Assembly (NCBI RefSeq): GCF_019602855.1
Contig: NZ_CP080767.1
Coordinates: forward strand, 1,922,001-1,986,000
DNA: 64,000 nt
Reading direction: 5' to 3'
Source: Cupriavidus pinatubonensis
GTDB taxonomy: Bacteria > Pseudomonadota > Gammaproteobacteria > Burkholderiales > Burkholderiaceae
Shown here: positions 58,762 through 64,000 of the stretch, piece by piece
Position numbering within the stretch: position 1 is the first letter of the stretch
Layout of the letters: every line of letters begins with the position of its first letter
The notes under the pieces: generated by a model
The model's database searches: none
The model's input: the letters and a program-made list of their open reading frames with translations, nothing else
Told to the model about the DNA's origin: nothing
Program-made: the position numbers and the translations under genes

Positions 58762-59902
58762 GCCCCGTGCCGCCGAACGGCCAGGCCCGCCGCTGTGGCT
58801 GCTGGCCGAGCTGACCTACCGCTGCCCGCTGCACTGCGCGTTCTGCTCCAACCCGGTGGACTATGCCCGGCACACGGCCGAACTCGGCACCGGGCAATGG
58901 TGCGATGTATTCACGCAAGCCCGAGCGCTGGGCGCGGTGCAACTCGGGCTGTCCGGCGGCGAGCCGCTGCTGCGCAAGGACCTGGAAACGCTGGTGCGGC
59001 ATGCGCATGGGCTCGGCTTCTATACAAACCTCATTACTTCTGGTGTGGGCCTGACCGACGCGAGGCTCGCTGCGCTACGCGAAGCGGGGCTGGACCATAT
59101 CCAGCTGTCCTTCCAGGACTCCACTCGCGAGCTCAACGACTTCCTCTCCAGTACGCGCACCTTCGACCTGAAGCAGCGCGTGGCAAGGCTGATCAAGGCG
59201 CACGATTACCCGATGGTGATGAACTGCGTGCTGCATCGGCATAACCTGCCCCATGTCGGCACCATCATCGAAATGGCGCTGCAGATGGGCGCCGAATATC
59301 TGGAGCTCGCCAACACGCAGTACTACGGATGGGCATGGCACAACCGTCTTGCGCTGATGCCGACGCTCGAGCAGTTGCTTGAAGCCGAGGACATCGTCAG
59401 GCAATACCGCTCGCGCATCGGCAAGCAGTGCCAGATACTGTTCGTGGTGCCCGACTACTTCGAAGGCAAGCCCAAGAAGTGCATGAATGGCTGGGGGACA
59501 ACCTTCCTTGGCGTGGCGCCCGACGGCACTGCGCTGCCGTGCCATGCGGCGCGCATGCTGCCGGGCCTGGCATTGCCGAACGTCACGACGCAAGGACTGC
59601 GGGAGATCTGGTGCGACAGCGAGGCCTTCCGCCGTTTTCGTGGCACCGCGTGGATGCAGGAGCCCTGCCGCTCATGCGACCATCGCGAGGAGGACCAAGG
59701 CGGCTGCCGCTGCCAGGCGCTACTGCTGACTGGCGACGCCGCCGCGACGGATCCGGTGTGCGAGCGCTCTGGCGAGCATGGCAAAGTCAGGGAGATCGTG
59801 CTGCAAGGCAGGCTGGCGGCGTCGCAGAGGCACGCCGATGTGCAGCCGATGGTGTTTCGCAGCGATGGCAATTCCTTGCGGCTGAGCAGCGGGAACGAAT
59901 GA
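58733..59902 (+). CDS. pqqE: PQQ radical SAM enzyme PqqE
   Basis: A 389-residue radical SAM protein. CPLHCAFC near residue 31 is the CxxxCxxC cluster, and the C-terminal SPASM region has Cys-rich motifs (EPCRSCDHREEDQGGCRCQA). It makes the Glu-Tyr carbon-carbon bond in PqqA. The start is uncertain: ATG 58733 overlaps pqqD by 29 bases and TTG 58754 is an alternative; neither has a well-spaced ribosome site, so coupling to pqqD is likely. No pqqF protease gene is present in the window. Confidence 0.94.
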   Translation: MRPNAAGLSEPRAAERPGPPLWLLAELTYRCPLHCAFCSNPVDYARHTAELGTGQWCDVFTQARALGAVQLGLSGGEPLLRKDLETLVRHAHGLGFYTNLITSGVGLTDARLAALREAGLDHIQLSFQDSTRELNDFLSSTRTFDLKQRVARLIKAHDYPMVMNCVLHRHNLPHVGTIIEMALQMGAEYLELANTQYYGWAWHNRLALMPTLEQLLEAEDIVRQYRSRIGKQCQILFVVPDYFEGKPKKCMNGWGTTFLGVAPDGTALPCHAARMLPGLALPNVTTQGLREIWCDSEAFRRFRGTAWMQEPCRSCDHREEDQGGCRCQALLLTGDAAATDPVCERSGEHGKVREIVLQGRLAASQRHADVQPMVFRSDGNSLRLSSGNE

Positions 59903-59975
59903 CACAAGCGATGTTTTGATGGGCGGGTCCCGACACGACAAACTGCAACGGTCGTGCCGCGGACCACCATACCGC

Positions 59976-60296
59976 TTACCCGATACTCAGCACCCATTCC
60001 GCCAGTTTCCGGGCATCCGCCTCGCCGAGATTCCCGTGCGCCGGCATTGGAACGGGCCCCCACACGCCCTTGCCCCCTTCGCGGATCTTCTTGCCCAGAC
60101 GATCGGCCGCCTGGCTGTCACCCTTGTACTTGGCCGCCACCTCGGCAAATCCCGGGCCGATCACCTTCGCTTGCATGCCATGGCAAGCGAAGCACCCATT
60201 CTTGTCAGCCACGGCCTGCATATCGGCCGCAGTGCCCGCCAGTGCCGCGCAAGGCAGCAGCGAAGCCACGACCAGCGCCATCCATTCGATCTTCAT
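59976..60296 (-). CDS. Small cytochrome c (c551/c552 type)
   Basis: A 106-residue exported cytochrome. The signal peptide (MALVVASLLPCAALA) is followed by the heme motif CFACH (about residues 35-39) and a Met ligand in VPMPAHG near 82. It lies 84 bases downstream of the PQQ alcohol dehydrogenase gene on the same strand, so it probably receives electrons from that enzyme. The start at 60296 is the one that gives the signal peptide. Confidence 0.88.
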   Translation of the reverse strand: MKIEWMALVVASLLPCAALAGTAADMQAVADKNGCFACHGMQAKVIGPGFAEVAAKYKGDSQAADRLGKKIREGGKGVWGPVPMPAHGNLGEADARKLAEWVLSIG

Positions 60297-60380
60297 ACCG
60301 TATCCCACTGTTTCGCGTTGCGAGAACGCTGGCATCCGCACAGGGATGCCAGCGTCTCCAGCCATCAACCTGCCTGTCGT

Positions 60381-62123
60381 TCAGCCCTTGTGCAGCTTGA
60401 ACACCCACACCGAACCGCCCTGCTCCAGGAAATTCACGCGCTTGGCGACTTCCCCGCCCCACAGCGGCACCGCACCGCCCCAGCCCGACACCACGGCGAC
60501 ATACTGCTCGCCGTTCTCTTCCCAGGTGACCGGCGGCGCGACCACGCCACTGCCGGTCTGGAACTTCCACAGCTCCTTGCCGGTCCGGGCGTCGGCGGCC
60601 TTGAGGTAGCCTTCCGGCGTGCCCCAGAACACCAGCCCGCCGGCGGTGGTCATCACACCGCCCCACAGCGGCGCGTTGTTCTTGACCTCCCAGACGATCT
60701 TGCCGGTCTTGGGGTTGATGGCGCGCAGCGAACCGATGTAGTCCTCGTTCAGTGGATGGATGGTGAATCCGGCACCCAGGAAGGCGGCGCCCTTCTTGTA
60801 GCTGACGGGCTCATTCCAGATATCCATGCCCCATTCGTTGGCCGGCACGTAGAACAAGCCCGTCTGCGGGCTGTAGGCCATTGGCTGCTGGTTCTTGCCA
60901 CCCAGGAAGCCGGGCGCGGCGAACACGGACTTGCCCTTCTTCGGGTCGGCGCCGCTGGCCGGATCGCCCGGGCGACCCTCGTCGTTGAAGGTGGGCCGGC
61001 CGGTCTTCAGGTCGATGCCAGTGGCCCACGTGATCTTCTTCACGAACGGGAAGGCATTGACCAGTTTGCCGTTGGTCGCATCGTTGACATAGAAGAAGCC
61101 GTTGCGGTCGGCCTTGCCGCCCATGCGCTTGCCGTCCAGGTCGAAGGTCACGAACTCATTGACGCCGTCAAAATCCCAGCCGTCGTTCGGGGTGTTCTGG
61201 TAGTGCCAGACGATCTTGCCGGTGGCCGGATCGATGGCCACCGTCGACGCCGAATAGAGGTTGTCCCCCTTGCGGATATGGCTATTCCACGGGCCGGGGT
61301 TGCCGGTGCCGAAGTAAGCGAGACCGGTGGCCGGATCATAGGTGCCGCCGAGCCACGTGGCGGCACCGCCGGTCTTCCACGTTTCGCCGGGCCAACTTGC
61401 GTTCTCCGTGCCGGTCACGCCGTTCTCGGTCTTGTTGCCGTCCTTGTCGTACTTGTAGCCCATATGGCCTTCCACCACGGGGCGCGACCACACCAGTTGC
61501 CCGGTCTTGGCGTCGCGGGCCTCGACGCGGCCGACCACACCGAATTCGCCGCCCGAGATGCCGGTGAGCACCATGCCCTTGACGATCAGCGGCGCCGCCG
61601 TATAGGAATAGCCTGCTGCATAGTCCTCCAGCTTCTCCTTCCACACGACCTTGCCGGTCTTCTGGTCCAGTGCCACCAGTTGCGCATCGAGCGTGCCGAA
61701 GATCACCAGGTTGTCGTAGAGCGCCGCGCCGCGATTGACCACGTCGCAGCACGGCATGATGCCTTCCGGCAGGCGGTGTTCGTACTTCCACAATTTGCTG
61801 CCGGTCTTCAGGTCGAGCGCGTAGATGCGCGAATACGACGCCGTGACGAACATCTTGCCGTCGTGGATCAGCGGCTGCGCTTCCTGCCCGCGCTGCTTCT
61901 CGCCGCCGAACGAGAACGACCACGCCGGCACCAGGTTGCCGACGTTTTTGGTATTGATGCGCGTGAGGCCGGAATAGCGCTGCCCTTGCGGTCCCATGCC
62001 CCATGACAACACGTCGCCGGGGCTCTTCGCATCGTTCTCGATCATGGCATCGGTCACTGCCGCCTGAGTGGCCAGACTGGCCACGGCGGTCGCGACGGCC
62101 ATCATTAGTCGTAACGTCCTCAT
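60381..62123 (-). CDS. PQQ-dependent alcohol dehydrogenase, lanthanide type (PedH/ExaF-like)
   Basis: A 580-residue periplasmic quinoprotein with a signal peptide (residues 1-22, cleaved near TQAAVTDA) and an eight-bladed propeller with tryptophan-docking repeats (DLKTGSKLWKYE, DQKTGKVVWKEK). The vicinal disulfide Cys125-Cys126 (MPCCDV) stacks on PQQ. Likely metal ligands are Glu193 (GGEFG), Asn275 (GTGN) and the catalytic Asp317. Asp319, two residues later in GWDFDG, is the extra ligand that marks lanthanide-dependent enzymes; Ca-dependent ones have Ala, Ser or Thr there. The ATG at 62123 was chosen because GAGGAG lies 6 bases before it. A sigma-54 promoter lies upstream. Confidence 0.93.
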   Translation of the reverse strand: MRTLRLMMAVATAVASLATQAAVTDAMIENDAKSPGDVLSWGMGPQGQRYSGLTRINTKNVGNLVPAWSFSFGGEKQRGQEAQPLIHDGKMFVTASYSRIYALDLKTGSKLWKYEHRLPEGIMPCCDVVNRGAALYDNLVIFGTLDAQLVALDQKTGKVVWKEKLEDYAAGYSYTAAPLIVKGMVLTGISGGEFGVVGRVEARDAKTGQLVWSRPVVEGHMGYKYDKDGNKTENGVTGTENASWPGETWKTGGAATWLGGTYDPATGLAYFGTGNPGPWNSHIRKGDNLYSASTVAIDPATGKIVWHYQNTPNDGWDFDGVNEFVTFDLDGKRMGGKADRNGFFYVNDATNGKLVNAFPFVKKITWATGIDLKTGRPTFNDEGRPGDPASGADPKKGKSVFAAPGFLGGKNQQPMAYSPQTGLFYVPANEWGMDIWNEPVSYKKGAAFLGAGFTIHPLNEDYIGSLRAINPKTGKIVWEVKNNAPLWGGVMTTAGGLVFWGTPEGYLKAADARTGKELWKFQTGSGVVAPPVTWEENGEQYVAVVSGWGGAVPLWGGEVAKRVNFLEQGGSVWVFKLHKG

Positions 62124-62188
62124 TGTCATCTCCTCATTGTTCTCGGTGTCCGCGGCGCACCACTGCGCCATGCATCCGACACGCAGTC

Positions 62189-62205
62189 GGCAATTCCCAT
62201 GCCAA
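62189..62205 (-). promoter_or_regulatory. Sigma-54 promoter of the PQQ alcohol dehydrogenase gene
   Basis: On the minus strand TTGGCATGGGAATTGCC is a near-perfect -24/-12 element (GG at 62203-62202, GC at 62191-62190, 10 bases between). It gives a leader of roughly 55 bases before the ATG. GTGTC...ACAC lies about 60 bases further upstream (about 62257-62273). Confidence 0.7.
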
Positions 62206-62321
62206 TCGAATCGCCGCCAAAACCGGCCGGCTGCGGCCGCAAAGCGCTGTGCGACCGTGTCAGCGCGCAACACTGCGTTGCATCTGCTCCAGAACTGAGC
62301 AACCGCCAACAGCCTGGCCGG

Positions 62322-62942
62322 TCAACCGAAACCATGCTCCACCGCATAGCGATGCATCTCGATGCGGTTGGCCAGTCCCATCTTCTTGCGGATGAGCGTC
62401 TGGTAGTTGGCCACGGTCTTGGTACTGAGGCAGAAGCGCGCAGCGACGTCCTCAAGCGCGGTGCCACGCGCGAACTGACGGAACAGGTCGAACTCCCGCG
62501 GCGACAACGCAAGGTGCGGCGGCTGCCCACCCGTGTCGAGCAGGCCGGCGATGTCATCGGACAGCACCCGCAGGCCGCCCGCCACCCTGCGTACAGCGTC
62601 CACCAGCGCCTCCGGCGCGCTGTTCTTGGTCAGATAGCCAACCGCCCCGGCGCGCATCGCCTGCATCACGATGGCGGCGCTGTCGTGCATGCTGAACACC
62701 AGCGTGTGCAGCGCGGGAACGCGTATACGCAGCCGCTGGAGCATCTCCAGGCCGCCGCGGCCGGGCATGGAAAGGTCAAGGATCAGCACGTCAGCCCGAT
62801 TGCGGACCAGCCAGTCGTAGGCAGTATCGGCATCGCCGAACTCCGCCACCACACGCATCCCCTCGTCCAGTTCCAGCAGGCGACGGTAGCCGGTGCGCAC
62901 CACTGCGTGATCATCGGTGATCACTATGTCGATCGTTTTCAT
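62322..62942 (-). CDS. LuxR/NarL-type response regulator (ExaE/AgmR-like)
   Basis: A 206-residue two-domain regulator. The receiver domain starts IDIVITDDHAVVRTGYRRLL, with the phosphoacceptor Asp in LILDLSMPG (near 54) and Lys in TKNSAPE (near 105). The C-terminal LuxR helix-turn-helix is ALSPREFDLFRQFARGTALE ... LSTKTVANYQTLIRKKM. Its ATG overlaps the stop of the histidine kinase gene (ATGA), giving a coupled pair. Its position next to the PQQ dehydrogenase matches the regulators of ethanol oxidation in Pseudomonas. Confidence 0.9.
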   Translation of the reverse strand: MKTIDIVITDDHAVVRTGYRRLLELDEGMRVVAEFGDADTAYDWLVRNRADVLILDLSMPGRGGLEMLQRLRIRVPALHTLVFSMHDSAAIVMQAMRAGAVGYLTKNSAPEALVDAVRRVAGGLRVLSDDIAGLLDTGGQPPHLALSPREFDLFRQFARGTALEDVAARFCLSTKTVANYQTLIRKKMGLANRIEMHRYAVEHGFG

Positions 62943-64000
62943 GCTGGCTGGCTCCCCTGGTGAATTTGCGGGACCGGCGGGATTGGCGGGATTGGCGGGA
63001 TTGGCGGGATCTGCGGGATCTGCGCCGTGTCGTGCGCTGGTGCAGGCAGCGGAAAGGCCGCGCTCAGCCGGCAGCCGCGCGTGTCCCCGGTGCCCTCCGC
63101 AGCCCCGATGCATAGCGTGGCGCAATGCGCCCACGCGCGTTCCTGCATGCCCCGCAAGCCGTGGCTGCGCTGCATCGCTGCGGCGATGTCGCCTATGCCC
63201 GAGCCATCGTCTTCCACGCACCAGCGGACTTCATTGCCGCGTCGCACAATGCAGATCGACGCGCGGCTGGCGCCGGCATGGCGCATGACATTGGTCAGCG
63301 CCTCCTGCGTCATCCGGTAGAGCGTGAGGGTCAGATCCGGATCCAGCACGGCGCCGCCCAGGTCGACATCGCAATCGAGCCCCACCGCCTGGCCTGGCTG
63401 TCCGCGCCAGCCCCGGACCAGGTCCTGCAACAACCGCGGCAGGCAGGCGACGCGTCCGTCGGGTTGCCCGCCATGCGGGCGCAGCCGGTGCAACAGGTGG
63501 CGGACTTCGTCCTGGATCCGGGCGCAGTGCCCGGCCAGATCGTTGGCCACGATCTGCAGCATCGGCGCATGCGCGCTCTTGCGTACCAGGTAGGTGGCGT
63601 CCGCGCGCATGGCAGTCAGCACCTGGCCGAACTCATCGTGCAGCTCGCGCGCCAGCCTGGCGCGCTCGCACTCCTGCGCATCGAGCAGCTTGCGGCTCAG
63701 CGCCCGGCGCTCGAGCTGGTGCTGCGCTAGCGCGCCGGCAAGATGATTCAACGCCCGGCGCACCTGATCCAGTTCGCGGATGTGCATGGCGGGCAGGCGC
63801 ACGCTGTAGTCCTTGCGTTCGTAGTGGCCTATGGCATCGAGGATCTGCTGCAAGGGCGCAAACGCGCGCCGCGCCGTCCACGACAAGCAGCACAGCAACA
63901 GCACGCTGTACGCCCCAAGCATGGCCAGGTTGCCAACGACGTCTCCGCGCGCCTCACGCAGTTCGCTGTCCGGGTTCCAGCGCAGCGCCGCATGATAGAC
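62939..64000 (-). CDS. Sensor histidine kinase, HisKA_3/NarX type (5' end outside window)
   Basis: The frame stays open to the window edge, giving 353 visible residues of a longer protein. A transmembrane helix (LGAYSVLLLCCLSW) is followed by a HAMP-like segment (ARRAFAPLQQILDAIGHYER), a HisKA_3 dimerisation helix with the phospho-His in RLARELHDEFGQVL, and an ATPase domain (LTNVMRHAGA, EDDGSGIGD, HGLRGMQERA). It would phosphorylate the downstream LuxR regulator. The C terminus carries an Ile-Pro-Pro repeat tail encoded by a 9-bp tandem repeat. Confidence 0.9.
   Translation of the reverse strand, partial: VYHAALRWNPDSELREARGDVVGNLAMLGAYSVLLLCCLSWTARRAFAPLQQILDAIGHYERKDYSVRLPAMHIRELDQVRRALNHLAGALAQHQLERRALSRKLLDAQECERARLARELHDEFGQVLTAMRADATYLVRKSAHAPMLQIVANDLAGHCARIQDEVRHLLHRLRPHGGQPDGRVACLPRLLQDLVRGWRGQPGQAVGLDCDVDLGGAVLDPDLTLTLYRMTQEALTNVMRHAGASRASICIVRRGNEVRWCVEDDGSGIGDIAAAMQRSHGLRGMQERAWAHCATLCIGAAEGTGDTRGCRLSAAFPLPAPAHDTAQIPQIPPIPPIPPIPPVPQIHQGSQPA
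62968..63021. repeat. 9-bp tandem repeat coding the kinase C-terminal tail
   Basis: Six copies of a 9-base unit (GCGGGATTG with variants GCGGGACCG and GCGGGATCT) in frame with the kinase gene, encoding an Ile-Pro-Pro/Ile-Pro-Gln tail just before the stop and the response regulator start. Confidence 0.85.

Noticed and set aside
59916..62006. 696-codon plus-strand frame opposite the PQQ dehydrogenase
   Set aside because: Composition bias only; the minus strand encodes a complete quinoprotein with signal peptide.

Overview
The window reads as a high-GC betaproteobacterial genome, most likely Burkholderiales and probably Cupriavidus or a close relative. The reasons are the rRNA sequences, a Bug-type orphan tricarboxylate receptor, an alanine/lysine-rich histone H1-like protein, a PQQ cluster and an isoquinoline-1-oxidoreductase-type molybdoenzyme. 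A solitary rpoD next to an rRNA operon, without dnaG or rpsU beside it, would fit a second replicon (chromid); this is inference. I see no tRNA gene, CRISPR array, integrase, transposase or prophage.

Layout. 1-7.9 kb: the end of a possible ferritin-like gene, then a five-gene minus-strand operon (diheme lipoprotein cytochrome, GMC oxidoreductase, small unknown protein, and the large and small subunits of a molybdenum hydroxylase) that looks like a periplasmic oxidation chain. 8.0-13.6 kb: a complete rRNA operon on the minus strand (16S-23S-5S) with tandem promoters, processing stem, boxA elements and terminator, but no tRNAs in the 16S-23S spacer. 13.6-18.5 kb: an exported unknown protein, a PAS-GGDEF diguanylate cyclase and rpoD. 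18.7-23.9 kb: a DUF2760 gene and two divergent Hsp70-family ATPases. 24-30.6 kb: EamA exporter, DUF190 protein, CBS protein, class II glutamine amidotransferase, and a pair of acid peptidases (S53 and S10) without visible signal peptides. 30.7-35 kb: an HTH-citrate synthase fusion divergent from a 2-hydroxyacid dehydrogenase, a relic of a fumarylacetoacetate hydrolase, an SDR and a Bug receptor. 35-40.3 kb: ferredoxin-NADP reductase, a decayed ATPase gene end with nested inverted repeats, an unknown protein, the H1-like protein, an MFS carrier, a small membrane protein and a HisN-type phosphatase.

40.3-47.0 kb holds the most unusual module: an M48-type zinc metalloprotease translationally coupled to an 1838-residue protein made of a degenerate kinase-like lobe, DUF4011, an SF1 (COG1112-type) helicase, a degenerate Vsr-like nuclease fold and a C-terminal WGR domain. 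The architecture recalls helicase-based defence proteins, but no partner or function is known to me. 47.2-52.5 kb: glycine-zipper protein, bifunctional penicillin-binding protein, hemerythrin protein behind an FNR-type box, and an exported argininosuccinate-lyase-like protein.

52.6-64 kb is a coherent PQQ-alcohol oxidation locus: periplasmic binding protein, PedF-like cytochrome, sigma-54 activator, pqqABCDE, small cytochrome c, a PQQ alcohol dehydrogenase with the extra aspartate typical of lanthanide enzymes, and a LuxR response regulator with its histidine kinase (cut by the window edge). Four -24/-12 (sigma-54) promoters can be read in this locus, in front of pedF, the activator gene, pqqA and the dehydrogenase. 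This suggests one activator controls cofactor synthesis, electron carriers and enzyme together.
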